44,757 nucleotides of DNA from NCBI GenBank assembly GCA_039029195.1, contig JBCCGR010000036.1:1-44757 (forward strand), written 5' to 3'. Made by a program: the position numbers and the translations under genes. Source of the DNA: JBCCGR01 sp039029195 (lineage in GTDB: Bacteria; Pseudomonadota; Alphaproteobacteria; Rhizobiales; Rhizobiaceae). The first letter of the stretch is position 1; each line of letters starts with the position of its first letter. Below, piece by piece: positions 1 through 8,730 of this stretch. Under the pieces are notes generated by a model. The model did no database searches and was not told where the DNA came from. It was given only the letters and a program-made list of their open reading frames with translations.

Positions 1-1
1 G

Positions 2-3000
2 GTCAACAATGTCACGGGCAACCTGATCACCTTCGGTAATCTGGCTGAGAACGTCACCATCACCAACTCAACGATGGACGGCATCCTGCTGACCAACAAC
101 GCAGCCAATATTGAGTTTGATAATGTGGCGGGGCCATCTGTTGCTAACACCACAGTGACAAATGCGGGTGGTGACGGTGTCGAGATCAGCGGCAATACCG
201 GAACCATTCTTTTTGACAATCTGACCGTGACAAATCCCAATGGCTCTGGGGTTAAAGTCACAGGCACGGTCGCCAACACAATCACCTTCAACGATCTGGA
301 CATTCAGCTCTCAACCAACAACACGACCGGATTTGACCTCAGTGGCGCGACCGTCAACGCCAATGTGACGGCCAACGATTTTGATGTTACCGCAACGACA
401 TCCACCGGCACCGTGGGTGTTAATATTGCGGGTACCACCGGCACCGGTACTGTGCAGCTGGGCGACACCAACACAAACGGTGGCCCGACAAGCACAATCG
501 GGGCAGCAGGCAATCTTCTGGCTGTTGGTGTGGAAGTGAACGGCACCACAAACCTCAACTTCGTCTTTGGTGATGGCGATGGTGCAGCGGGCGATCTGAC
601 AGCCTCTGACATTCACGCCACACAGGCGATCAATGGGACGTTACCAGCCAACGGCACCTATAACTTCCGTGATGTTGATTTCAACGCATCCGGTGTTGCC
701 AATCTGTCTGGCGGAGTCACCTTCTACGTCTTCTCGAACAATGGCACAGCAGCAGCAGCGGGCACCTTCGCCAATCCCGGCACAGCCGCGGATGCTGCAG
801 CCTCCGGCGCTCAGGTTCTTGTTGCGATCGACGGCACGGTCAACGGCACCAGCGACACGATTGATCTGAGCGCTGCGGGGCAGGGCACAATCAACACACT
901 GAATCTTGCTGACAATCAAGCGCTGGTTGGTCTGGTCAATGGCGAATCCATTGATGCCACGACGCTGGGTATTGGCGTTGGGGGTGGTGGCGCACCTCCG
1001 AGCTTCCAATTCACTGGCATCGGCGGCGGATCAACGACTATTACGGCGGCGGGAGGAACGATTGATATCGTCGACGCCACCATCACCACCACGGGTGCAA
1101 ACAACACGGTTGCGATCACTGGCACATCCACCATTGATGGTGTGAGAATCACCAATGGCGGCACCGGTGACGGTGTCAATGCGACCCTGGCAACGGCGGA
1201 AGCCGTTACCATCCGAAACAGCAGGATTGGTGCTGGAACAGGTGAGGATGCGATAGATGTCTCTACGCCGGGCGGCGCCTCCACCCTCAATATTTTGAAC
1301 ACCACGTTCAATGGCAACGTCCACCTGGACGGCTCGGGTGCGGGTTCGCTCACGGCAAACTCGCTGGCGGGTCCGGCGAGCACAATCAACGCGACCGCGG
1401 GACGCGCGGTTCTCATCAACGACGTCACCACAAATCTGACCTTTGGTTCCATCACCGGCAATGGCGGTGGAACAACCGTTGATGGTGTTCATCTTGACAA
1501 TCTGGGCGCCGGCTCCAGTTTCACGGTCACCGGTACAACGACGCTGAACAACTATACCGATGATGGTATTGAAATCAGTAACATTTCTGAGAACAATGTG
1601 ACCGTCAACTTTGGCACAACCAACATCAACAGAACCGCTGGCCAGACCACTACTATTGGTAAAGGCATCAGGATCGACAACGTGACTGGCAGCAATTTTG
1701 ATGCTGACTTTGGAGCCGTGGCTGTGGGGAACTCGACGGACAACACTTCAATCGGATTGCGTATAATCCAAATCACCGGTGCTGGTGTGGATATCGATTT
1801 TGCCAGCTTCTTGTCATTCCGTTCCCTTATTGGCATTCGCATCAATGATTTCGATACCGTTGGTGAAACGATTACAGTCGCCGGCGTGACGGACATTAGA
1901 GGTGCCAGGTCTGATGGTATCGAGATCTCGGGTTCTGCCGGTAATGTGACATTCGCTGGCAACACCATGGTCACGAACAATTTTGGCTTCAACGGTGGGG
2001 GTGTGGATCTCGGCACTGGTGTTGGTGCGGCAAACACGGGAACCTATTCCTTTGCCGGGTTGGATGTCACCGTTACTGGCAACAGCGCATTCGGCTTGCG
2101 CGCGCAGAATTCAGGCACGCTCAACATCACCGGCGGCACCAACGATATTATCTCCAACAATGGCACGGCTGTGCTGATCAATCCGACCGTGACCAACATC
2201 ACGCTGCGCAACGTGACGTCGACCAATTCGACGGATCACGGTATTTCGCTCGATCTGCAGGGCGCGGGTTCTACCTTTACGGTGACTGGCACAACCACCA
2301 TTACCAGTTCCACCAGTACCGGACTTGAGGTTGTCAATTCCGATGGCACAATCACCTTTGGTGCTACAACGATCAATAATACCGGAACCGGTGGACAAGG
2401 CGTTCTTCTGCAATCCAACACAGCTACCATCAACTTCAATGGGTTACTTGATATTGATACCGCCAATGGCAATGGCTTCAACTACAATGGCGGTGGCATC
2501 GTTACTCAAGCGGCTGCGATGACCATCAATACCTCAACCGGTACAGGTTTTAGTGCCAATAATTCCGGTGGAGGCAGCGTCACGCTTAACAATGCGGCTA
2601 ACACTGTTTCCGTCGGTGCTGCCGAAGCGATCAACATCTCGAGCGCGAACGTCAATGCCACTTTCGCAACGGCGTCAGCCACCATCAATAACCAGAGAGG
2701 CATTGATATCAACAACCACGTCGGCACGCTGAACGTGAACGGTGGTACTATTACGAATACGGGTAATCAAAGGGCAATTGAAATTACAGGTGGCTCGGGT
2801 ACCATTTCCATTGCCACCGCGATAAACTCCTCCGGAGCGACGGGCCAGGCGGTTGATATTCAAAACCGTACTGGAGGAACGGTGACTATTTCCGGCAACC
2901 TTACCGACGATAACACAAACGGTGGTCATATCGTCATCAATGGTAGTACTGGCGGGACGATCAATATTTCCGGCACAACAAAACAAGTTAGCACCACCGG

Positions 3001-4651
3001 TTTGGCTGCCGTAACTTTAACCAGCAATACCGGCGGGACGATCAACTTCACCAATGGTGGGCTGGATATTGATACGACCACGGGTGCCGGTTTTGTTGCC
3101 ACAGGCGGTGGTACTGTAACGGTTCAGGGTGCGGGCAACACGATCAACACGGGTGCAGGCCAGGCAGTCAACATCAACGGCACGACCATCGGCGCCGGGG
3201 GTGTGACCTTCCAGTCCATCAGTCAAAACGGTGGTACCAACTCTATTGTGCTCAACAACACCGGCGCGGGCGCATTCAACGTGACAGGAACCGGCACCAC
3301 CGACGGCTCCGGCGGCACGATCCAGAATGTCACCGGCAACGCAATTCAGCTGACAAATGCGTCGAACGTTGATTTGCGCAACATGGACCTCACCAATGTG
3401 GCGACCACGCAAGGTGTTGGCACGTCTGTTTTCGGCGGCAATATCGCCGGGTTCAATGCCGGCATAAAGCTCAACAATGTAACCAATCTCACCCTTAACA
3501 ATCTGGACATCAACGGCAACAACAATGCCGGTCAGGTGGGTATTTCCGGTCAGACAGTCTCGGGGCTGACAATCACTGACACGACGGTTCGAAGCTTTGG
3601 TAATGCGGCGTTTGAGGACAACATCCAGTTCCAGGGCCTTACCGGAACCGTGACAATCACCAACCTGACGAGCCAGGATGCGGGCAGTGACCTCTTTGCC
3701 ATCGATAATACCGGTGACGGCGGAACCACGGCTGGCGGTAATTTGACGATGACCGTAACCGGTTCAACCTTCCAGGAAACGTCAGTTGTCACGGGCGCGG
3801 GTGGTCTACGGGTGAATGTCAATGGTGCGGGCACCACCTCCGTTTCGGTGAATACATCAACATTCGGCAACGGCACCGCTTCGGGCGCCGCCGGCGGATT
3901 GCAGGGCACCGGACTGGAACTGAACGTCGGGCGCGGCCACACCGGGACGCTAACGGTGGAAGACAATAGCTTCAATGGGATGAATGTCGCGATCAACGGT
4001 ACGCTGGACTCAGCCGGCGTTGGTGCTGGCCCCGACCTTACGGTCAATGTTCGCGATGGTGCAGACGCCGGTACAGCCGGCAATTCCATCACCGGCATAC
4101 GCGCGAGTGCGATAAATCTGTTCTCCAACGGAACGCTGGCCGCGGGCGAGGGAATCCTGCGGGCGACGATCACCGACAACACCATCGGCACGTTGGGTAC
4201 CGCTGGTTCCGGGTCGCAGCTTGGTAGCGGCATTCGTGTCAGCAATGAGGGCGGCAGCACTATGACCGTCAACATCAACAACAACACCATTCAGGAGATT
4301 GCGAGTTTTGAAGGCGTGTTCGCCTCCAACAACGTGTCTGCGGGAACCAGCAACGTCACCATCACCAACAACGTCTTCAGAGAACATGACTTTGACCGGC
4401 CGATACAGGTGACCAACACCGTTGTGGGTGGAACGACCTGTTCGAACATTTCCGGGAACTCATTCTCCGGGACAATTGATGGCGGACCATTCGGTGCGGG
4501 TTCGCGCATCATCCGGGTCCGTCAGACCGCAGGCACGCACAATTCTGTGCAGACGAGTGCAGCCAACATTTTGGCAGTCAACGGCGGTGTCGGAGTAATA
4601 ACGGAATCCGGCACTATTAATTTCAGCCAGCCTGTCTGTACGCTGCCATAA
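2..4651 (+). CDS. Giant beta-helix repeat surface protein, 3' part
   Basis: Reading frame 2 is open from the first bases of the window to the TAA at 4649-4651, so this is the C-terminal part (about 1,549 residues) of a larger protein whose N-terminus lies upstream. It is almost entirely short imperfect strands rich in Gly, Asn, Thr, Ser and Val, with recurring units such as TFTVTGTTTI, LDIDT and GNTINTGAGQAV. That is the composition of right-handed parallel beta-helix (PbH1-like) or filamentous-haemagglutinin-like repeats. Cysteines appear only near the C-terminus (TTCSNISG and the final VCTLP), hinting at a disulfide cap. No autotransporter barrel, YadA anchor, LPXTG or RTX nonapeptides are visible. 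By composition it is likely an exported or surface adhesin-like protein; the export route and ligand cannot be seen. A terminator follows the stop codon. Confidence 0.8.
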   Translation, partial: VNNVTGNLITFGNLAENVTITNSTMDGILLTNNAANIEFDNVAGPSVANTTVTNAGGDGVEISGNTGTILFDNLTVTNPNGSGVKVTGTVANTITFNDLDIQLSTNNTTGFDLSGATVNANVTANDFDVTATTSTGTVGVNIAGTTGTGTVQLGDTNTNGGPTSTIGAAGNLLAVGVEVNGTTNLNFVFGDGDGAAGDLTASDIHATQAINGTLPANGTYNFRDVDFNASGVANLSGGVTFYVFSNNGTAAAAGTFANPGTAADAAASGAQVLVAIDGTVNGTSDTIDLSAAGQGTINTLNLADNQALVGLVNGESIDATTLGIGVGGGGAPPSFQFTGIGGGSTTITAAGGTIDIVDATITTTGANNTVAITGTSTIDGVRITNGGTGDGVNATLATAEAVTIRNSRIGAGTGEDAIDVSTPGGASTLNILNTTFNGNVHLDGSGAGSLTANSLAGPASTINATAGRAVLINDVTTNLTFGSITGNGGGTTVDGVHLDNLGAGSSFTVTGTTTLNNYTDDGIEISNISENNVTVNFGTTNINRTAGQTTTIGKGIRIDNVTGSNFDADFGAVAVGNSTDNTSIGLRIIQITGAGVDIDFASFLSFRSLIGIRINDFDTVGETITVAGVTDIRGARSDGIEISGSAGNVTFAGNTMVTNNFGFNGGGVDLGTGVGAANTGTYSFAGLDVTVTGNSAFGLRAQNSGTLNITGGTNDIISNNGTAVLINPTVTNITLRNVTSTNSTDHGISLDLQGAGSTFTVTGTTTITSSTSTGLEVVNSDGTITFGATTINNTGTGGQGVLLQSNTATINFNGLLDIDTANGNGFNYNGGGIVTQAAAMTINTSTGTGFSANNSGGGSVTLNNAANTVSVGAAEAINISSANVNATFATASATINNQRGIDINNHVGTLNVNGGTITNTGNQRAIEITGGSGTISIATAINSSGATGQAVDIQNRTGGTVTISGNLTDDNTNGGHIVINGSTGGTINISGTTKQVSTTGLAAVTLTSNTGGTINFTNGGLDIDTTTGAGFVATGGGTVTVQGAGNTINTGAGQAVNINGTTIGAGGVTFQSISQNGGTNSIVLNNTGAGAFNVTGTGTTDGSGGTIQNVTGNAIQLTNASNVDLRNMDLTNVATTQGVGTSVFGGNIAGFNAGIKLNNVTNLTLNNLDINGNNNAGQVGISGQTVSGLTITDTTVRSFGNAAFEDNIQFQGLTGTVTITNLTSQDAGSDLFAIDNTGDGGTTAGGNLTMTVTGSTFQETSVVTGAGGLRVNVNGAGTTSVSVNTSTFGNGTASGAAGGLQGTGLELNVGRGHTGTLTVEDNSFNGMNVAINGTLDSAGVGAGPDLTVNVRDGADAGTAGNSITGIRASAINLFSNGTLAAGEGILRATITDNTIGTLGTAGSGSQLGSGIRVSNEGGSTMTVNINNNTIQEIASFEGVFASNNVSAGTSNVTITNNVFREHDFDRPIQVTNTVVGGTTCSNISGNSFSGTIDGGPFGAGSRIIRVRQTAGTHNSVQTSAANILAVNGGVGVITESGTINFSQPVCTLP

Positions 4652-4680
4652 GTAAACTCAAATTCGATCTGACAAGATAC

Positions 4681-4715
4681 AAGGGGCGCATTTCTATCGC
4701 GATGCGCCCCTTTAC
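4681..4715 (+). terminator. Rho-independent terminator after beta-helix gene
   Basis: An 11-bp perfect stem (arms 4681-4691 and 4702-4712) with a 10-base loop begins 30 bases after the stop codon of the beta-helix gene. It is followed by only a short T run (tttacg), so it is a moderate terminator. It separates the repeat protein from the collar-protein operon downstream. Confidence 0.65.
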
Positions 4716-5025
4716 GTTGGTTTTCATGATCGAGTATCTCCGAATTCAATTCCGGCGAAATTGACACTCTGATTGCAGAAAATAATGACTCTGCGTCTGG
4801 ATGTGTGAACAATTGCATAGACCGAGGCGTATTGAGCATTTTTGCAGTCTTTTTGCGGTTGGTTCTCCTTGCAGTGGGGTAAAACCGCGATACACTTCAG
4901 CCGTTACTGTTTGAATAGTGTTGCTTTATTTTGTTCGGCTGCGGATTCTGCCGCGGATTTATTTTCGTTCGCAATGCTGACAGCCGGTTGATGATCATCA
5001 ACTGTTTGAACCAGAGGAGCAGTTT
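4716..5025 (+). promoter_or_regulatory. Non-coding leader and promoter region of collar operon
   Basis: About 310 bases with no credible gene. It is AT-richer than the flanking genes and must carry the promoter for the collar-protein operon, because a terminator lies just upstream. A weak sigma70-like pair is TTGACA at 4761-4766 with TAATGA at 4783-4788 (16-base spacer). Other AT-rich possibilities exist between 4900 and 4960, so the start site is not assigned. The AGAGGAG ribosome binding site at 5013-5019 and a 16-bp palindrome at 4987-5002 lie at the end of the region. Confidence 0.4.
4987..5002. repeat. Perfect 16-bp palindrome upstream of collar operon
   Basis: GTTGATGATCATCAAC is its own reverse complement with no spacer. 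It ends 23 bases before the ATG of the first collar gene and 10 bases before its Shine-Dalgarno sequence. The position suits either a dimeric regulator's operator or an RNA stem near the ribosome binding site. No known operator consensus is recognised. Confidence 0.5.
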
Positions 5026-5547
5026 ATGTCGGAACCTTTTCTCGCTGAGATTCGCATGATGGGGTTTGGTTTTGCCCCGCGCGGATGGGCGATGTGTGAT
5101 GGGCAAACCCTGCCGATCAACCAAAACCAGTCGCTCTATTCGCTGTTGGGAACGACCTATGGAGGCGATGGCAGAACCAACTTCAATCTGCCGGATCTCA
5201 GAGGCCGTGTTCCCATCCACACGGGAAACGATGGCACCGGCGGTGTCACCTGGCAGGAAGGTCAGCTGGGAGGAGAGGAGACGCACACGCTTTCCGTACC
5301 GGAAATGCCGGCGCATACCCATACGCTTGAAGGGTCTTCCCAGGATGGAAACAGCATCAACACCAACGGAACCGTGCTGGCGCGTGAAGTGGGCAATCCT
5401 TATTCGGCATCAAATGCCAACCTGGTCGACTTGAGAACAGGCACAATTTCCAATGCCGGTGGGGGGCAAGCCCACGAAAACATGCAACCCTTTCTGGCGG
5501 TAAATTACTGCATCGCCATAAGGGGCCTGTTTCCTTCGAGAAATTAG
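5026..5547 (+). CDS. Phage tail-collar domain protein (MdpB-like), copy 1
   Basis: A 173-residue protein of the tail-collar / microcystin-dependent protein family (PF07484-like). The collar signature fills residues 3-60: EIRMMGFGFAPRGWAMCDGQ, then LLGTTYGGDGRTNFNLPDLRGRVPIH. A His-rich PEMPAHTHTLEG segment sits in the middle and the conserved end NYCIAIRGLFPSRN closes it. ATG 5026 is preceded by AGAGGAG at good spacing. It is the first of three equal-length tandem copies separated by 11-12 bases, each with its own ribosome binding site. No prophage structural, packaging or lysis genes are nearby, so this is the stand-alone bacterial form of the fold rather than a phage remnant. No Sec or Tat signal is visible. 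The exact role is unknown for the family. Confidence 0.9.
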   Translation: MSEPFLAEIRMMGFGFAPRGWAMCDGQTLPINQNQSLYSLLGTTYGGDGRTNFNLPDLRGRVPIHTGNDGTGGVTWQEGQLGGEETHTLSVPEMPAHTHTLEGSSQDGNSINTNGTVLAREVGNPYSASNANLVDLRTGTISNAGGGQAHENMQPFLAVNYCIAIRGLFPSRN

Positions 5548-5559
5548 GAGAGCCGAGCC

Positions 5560-6081
5560 ATGTCTGAACCATTTGTTGGCGAAATTCGCATGTTTGCCGG
5601 AAACTTCGCGCCACGAGGGTGGGCACTTTGCGATGGCCAGTTGCTGGCGGTTTCGCAGAATGACGCCCTGTTCTCCCTACTGGGAACAATCTACGGAGGC
5701 GATGGGCGCACCACTTTTGGACTTCCTGATATGAGAGGCCGCATTCCCATGCACATGGGTCAAGGGCCGGGCCTGTCTAACCGACGGTTGGGAGCCAAGG
5801 GCGGCAGAGAGACTGTAACACTTCTTGACACCCAGTTGCCGGTTCACACCCATCCGGCTCAGGGCACCACTGACAACGGGAATCTGCCAAGCCCCGGAGG
5901 CAACCGTCTTGCCTCGAACACGGTGCTGGAGCCGTATTCTGCCAGTGAATCGATCGACACGCCGATGGCCGCTTCCGCTGTATCGAGCACGGGAGGGAGT
6001 GGATCCCACGACAATGTTATGCCGTTCATCTGCATTCATTTCATTATTGCCCTTTTCGGCATTTATCCAAGCCGGACCTAG
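5560..6081 (+). CDS. Phage tail-collar domain protein (MdpB-like), copy 2
   Basis: Second tandem 173-residue collar protein, starting 12 bases after copy 1 with AGGAG at its ribosome binding site. It keeps the EIRMFAGNFAPRGWALCDGQ and GGDGRTTFGLPDMRGRIPMH signatures and the C-terminal FIIALFGIYPSRT. The middle (residues about 65-140) differs from copy 1, with GPGLSNRRLGAKGG and a TQLPVHTHPAQG His motif. The pattern of conserved N- and C-terminal thirds around a variable centre suggests a common scaffold with different exposed loops. The protein probably works together with copies 1 and 3, possibly as a hetero-oligomer, which is inference. No signal peptide is seen. Confidence 0.9.
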   Translation: MSEPFVGEIRMFAGNFAPRGWALCDGQLLAVSQNDALFSLLGTIYGGDGRTTFGLPDMRGRIPMHMGQGPGLSNRRLGAKGGRETVTLLDTQLPVHTHPAQGTTDNGNLPSPGGNRLASNTVLEPYSASESIDTPMAASAVSSTGGSGSHDNVMPFICIHFIIALFGIYPSRT

Positions 6082-6092
6082 GAGAATTCGAT

Positions 6093-6614
6093 ATGTCTGA
6101 ACCGTTTACCGCAGAAATCCGAATTTTCGCTGGCAGTTTCGCCCCGCGCGGCTGGGCATTCTGCAATGGGCAATTGCTTCCGATTTCACAAAACACGGCT
6201 TTGTTTTCACTCCTTGGAACGACTTATGGCGGCGATGGCCGCAGTACAGTCGGCCTTCCCAATCTTCAGGGACGAGCACCGATGCACCCCGGTAGGGGAC
6301 CCGGTCTGACGGCTCGAAGGTTGGGCGAGCGGGGAGGATCAGATCAGGTCACGCTGCAAGAGTCACAGATACCTTCGCACAATCACCAACTGTCAGCGTC
6401 GGGAGAAAATGGTGAACAGGGAACCATGCAGGCACAGGTTGCCCTCACTCGATCACGCAGTGGGTCCTTGTACCAGACCGGTACGTCTTCCAGCCTCACG
6501 CCAATGGCTCCATTGCCACAAACCGGTGGCAGCCAGCCACACAACAATCTTCAGCCGCTTCTGGCCATCAACTATATTATTGCTCTTGTGGGGCTTTATC
6601 CATCGCGGAGTTGA
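6093..6614 (+). CDS. Phage tail-collar domain protein (MdpB-like), copy 3
   Basis: Third 173-residue collar protein, 11 bases after copy 2, with an AGGAG ribosome binding site. N-terminal EIRIFAGSFAPRGWAFCNGQ and GGDGRSTVGLPNLQGRAPMH match the family, and the end is NYIIALVGLYPSRS. The centre shares the GPGLTARRLGERGG stretch with copy 2, so copies 2 and 3 are closer to each other than to copy 1. The usual HTH motif is changed to SQIPSHNHQLSA. The next gene begins 11 bases after the stop, keeping the four genes as one transcription unit. Confidence 0.9.
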   Translation: MSEPFTAEIRIFAGSFAPRGWAFCNGQLLPISQNTALFSLLGTTYGGDGRSTVGLPNLQGRAPMHPGRGPGLTARRLGERGGSDQVTLQESQIPSHNHQLSASGENGEQGTMQAQVALTRSRSGSLYQTGTSSSLTPMAPLPQTGGSQPHNNLQPLLAINYIIALVGLYPSRS

Positions 6615-6625
6615 GGGAGAAAACT

Positions 6626-7036
6626 ATGACAGGTAAATCAAACATCTCCCGCCGCACCTTCGTGCAGGGAACAACGGCCGCGGCTGCAAGTGCCGCAGTG
6701 GTGGAAACGCCTGCTTTTGCCGCACTTGCGCCGGTGCACGGCATGACGGCGGAGCATTTTGCGCCGCATGTCGGGTCAGGGTTTCGCATGGTTGGCGACC
6801 TCGGCGCGGTTCGATTGAAGCTCGCATCGGTGGAAAGTGTAGGCCGCAAGTCTGTCACCCCATCGGGTGTGCGCGATCAGGCATTCGAACTGAAGTTCGC
6901 GGTCAATGATCTGCCGCAGCGCTTGTCAGAGGGCATTTACCGCATCCGTCACTCGGAACTTGGGACAATGGACGTGACCCTTGTTCCCTGTGGTGATGGT
7001 GCATGCCCCTCCCATCTTGTTGCGCTTTTCAACTAA
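6626..7036 (+). CDS. Tat-exported DUF6916-like protein
   Basis: A 136-residue protein with a clear twin-arginine signal: NISRRTFVQG, an Ala-rich stretch, then an AFA-type cleavage site around residue 31. This predicts export of a folded protein to the periplasm. The mature part matches the small DUF6916-type domain often found beside collar (MdpB-like) genes: a first half around EHFAPHVGSGFRM, then FELKF, and an ending of GIYRIRHSELGTMDVTLVPC and LVALFN. ATG 6626 is chosen over the TTG at 6611 because GGGAG lies just upstream and it gives a canonical Tat peptide. It is the last gene of the collar operon. No enzyme motif is visible and the function is unknown. Confidence 0.75.
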   Translation: MTGKSNISRRTFVQGTTAAAASAAVVETPAFAALAPVHGMTAEHFAPHVGSGFRMVGDLGAVRLKLASVESVGRKSVTPSGVRDQAFELKFAVNDLPQRLSEGIYRIRHSELGTMDVTLVPCGDGACPSHLVALFN

Positions 7037-7057
7037 ACTGGTGAACTGAACCAGTGA

Positions 7058-7092
7058 AAGTGGCCCGCATCAATTGCGGGCCATTTGTTTTT
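7058..7092 (+). terminator. Rho-independent terminator closing the collar operon
   Basis: TGGCCCGC (7061-7068) pairs with GCGGGCCA (7076-7083), and the stem extends outward by a G-T and two A-T pairs. It is followed by TTTGTTTTT. It lies 22 bases after the DUF6916-like gene and ends the operon. It also argues against a GTG start at 7054 for the acetyltransferase, which would run through the hairpin. Confidence 0.85.
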
Positions 7093-7128
7093 GGCGGACA
7101 CTTCATTGGTGACTTTTGGGCAACGACC

Positions 7129-7653
7129 ATGACAAGCAAAGCTGGATCCAACTATCTGCGCAGCCGCAACGCCGGGCTTTCGTTCCGAAAATTCAATCAG
7201 CGAGACATGGAATTCCTTGAAGCGCTCTACGCGTCGACCCGCGCTGATGAAGTCGCTCAGGCTGGCTGGAGCGATGAACAAGCCAATGAATTTCTCTCCG
7301 GGCAGTTCAAGGCACAGCATTCGCACTACCAGGAACACTATCCGGATGCGGACTGGCTTGTGGTGATTAAGCAGAGGGAACGCATCGGCCGCCTTTATCT
7401 GGAGCGTTGGCCAACCCAGCATCGCCTCATCGATATCGCGCTGATTCCAGAGAGCCAGAAACAGGGCCTGGGGGTGGCGATGATTCTCGATCTCATGGAT
7501 GAGTCGAAACAGGCGGACAAGGACCTGAGCCTTCATGTGGAGAAGTTCAACCCGGCCAGAGACCTTTATGCGAGCCTTGGCTTTGAAGCCATTGAGGACA
7601 AAGGCGTCTACGACCTTATGCGATGGGGTGGCGCGTCAAAGCCCGAAGGATGA
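7129..7653 (+). CDS. GNAT-family N-acetyltransferase
   Basis: A 174-residue acetyltransferase of the GNAT fold (PF00583-like), which moves an acetyl group from acetyl-CoA to an amine. The acetyl-CoA pyrophosphate-binding signature is QKQGLGVAMI after a beta-4 strand (LIDIALIPES). The C-terminal part, VEKFNPARDLYASLGFEAIE, is the typical N-P-A-x-x-L-Y-x-x-x-G-F motif. ATG 7129 is used because upstream starts overlap the terminator at 7058-7092. Acetyltransferases of this type are often found near collar (MdpB-like) genes, so it may modify a partner there, but the substrate is unknown. Its 3' end overlaps the convergent permease gene by 18 bases. Confidence 0.85.
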   Translation: MTSKAGSNYLRSRNAGLSFRKFNQRDMEFLEALYASTRADEVAQAGWSDEQANEFLSGQFKAQHSHYQEHYPDADWLVVIKQRERIGRLYLERWPTQHRLIDIALIPESQKQGLGVAMILDLMDESKQADKDLSLHVEKFNPARDLYASLGFEAIEDKGVYDLMRWGGASKPEG

Positions 7654-8730
7654 GCGGCTCACATAGGTCGCAATGAAAAGCGAATAACCAAGCATCAGAA
7701 TGAACACGCCACCCAATAGGGTGACAATGTCTGCCGCGGTCGACAGATAAGCGACCGAGCCTGTGCTTGTCGAAAGGGCTTTCCTTGTCCAGTCCCGCGC
7801 CTGAATGGCCACGATCGCCAGAATGCTGATTGCGATTGCCGTTCCAACCGACATGGCAAGGACTGCCAGAACCCCTGCAAGCGCAAGTCCGGTCACCTTG
7901 GCAAACACGAGCACCAGAATGGCACCGCTGCACGGCCGAAGGCCCATGGAAAGCACAAGCCCCAGGCCCGCCTTCAAACTGGTTGGCTGGCGAAGCTCAT
8001 CGATATCCGGCGAATGGGCATGTCCGCAACCACAATTCTCATCATGGCTGTGGCCATGATGGTGGTGATGATCGTGATCGTGGTGCGAATGATCATGATT
8101 GTGATGGTTGTGATCATGGGCATGATCATGGCTGTGATGGTCATGACCCTCATGTTGGTGATGGGTGCGGTTGGACGACCGGAAAAAGTTGAGATGCCGA
8201 ATCCAGTTGCGTGCTTTCGCCACCCGCCAGATGAGATAGACACCGATGCCCATCACCAGGATGTAGCTCAGGCGTTCACTCCACGTCACGGCGGATTTCG
8301 TGTCACGCGGGACCCAGCCCGCGATGTAGAGCAGACCATAAATCAGCGAGATCGCCACCAGTCCCTGACAAAGTGCTGCAAGCCAGGCAATCATGATCCC
8401 ACGACGGGTCTCCTCCGGATTGGTGAGAAGATAGGTGGTCAAGACCGCCTTGCCGTGACCGGGGCCGGCGGCATGAAACACGCCGTAGAGAAAACTCGCC
8501 ACGATCAACGCTGCGCCGGCCGACCAGCTTCCTTGCTTGGCGAGGACCTGCATGGATCCGGTCAGCTCCTTGTGAAAAGCCTGCTGCTGCTTGTAGAGCC
8601 ACAGGACCGTTTCCCCCCAACCGGGGAACTGCACCGGCAACGTGCCGGTGAGCGACAGAAGGACAGCGAGTAACGCAATCAGGAAAAGTGCGCCCAGCGC
8701 TGCGGGAAGGGACTGAAGTGCCTTCAGCAT
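7636..8730 (-). CDS. NicO/RcnA-type divalent metal permease, His-rich
   Basis: A 364-residue inner-membrane transporter of the NicO family (PF03824-like; nickel/cobalt or related divalent metal efflux). An N-terminal TM segment is followed by the family motif FHAAGPGHGKAVLTTYLL. Two more TM segments follow, then a long cytosolic or periplasmic His/Asp loop, then GLRPCSGAILVLVFAK and further TM segments. The His-rich loop ends in DENCGCGHAH and is a likely metal sensor or chelator. The start is ATG 8730, which overlaps the stop of the upstream DUF1007 gene (ATGCTGA) and suggests translational coupling. An in-frame ATG at 8745 is possible. With the two DUF1007 proteins it forms a metal export module; the metal (Ni, Co or Zn) cannot be decided. 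Confidence 0.88.
   Translation of the reverse strand: MLKALQSLPAALGALFLIALLAVLLSLTGTLPVQFPGWGETVLWLYKQQQAFHKELTGSMQVLAKQGSWSAGAALIVASFLYGVFHAAGPGHGKAVLTTYLLTNPEETRRGIMIAWLAALCQGLVAISLIYGLLYIAGWVPRDTKSAVTWSERLSYILVMGIGVYLIWRVAKARNWIRHLNFFRSSNRTHHQHEGHDHHSHDHAHDHNHHNHDHSHHDHDHHHHHGHSHDENCGCGHAHSPDIDELRQPTSLKAGLGLVLSMGLRPCSGAILVLVFAKVTGLALAGVLAVLAMSVGTAIAISILAIVAIQARDWTRKALSTSTGSVAYLSTAADIVTLLGGVFILMLGYSLFIATYVSRSSFGL
8020..8168 (-). repeat. Low-complexity His/Asp codon tract in permease
   Basis: Simple-sequence DNA (repeated CAT/CAC and GAC/GAT on the minus strand) that encodes the His/Asp-rich loop of the NicO permease, with runs such as HDHDHHHHHGHSH. It is coding sequence, and its length probably varies between strains by slippage. 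Confidence 0.8.

Noticed and set aside
5026..6614. Prophage or tailocin remnant
   Set aside because: No capsid, portal, terminase, sheath, baseplate, lysis or integrase gene is present, and the collar genes form a closed operon with a Tat protein.
7054..7128. GTG start at 7054 for the acetyltransferase
   Set aside because: The added 25 residues are encoded by the terminator hairpin of the collar operon and do not resemble GNAT proteins.
8014..8673. 219-residue plus-strand frame across the His-rich region
   Set aside because: It is the reverse of the low-complexity His/Asp tract of the NicO permease and has no independent coding features.
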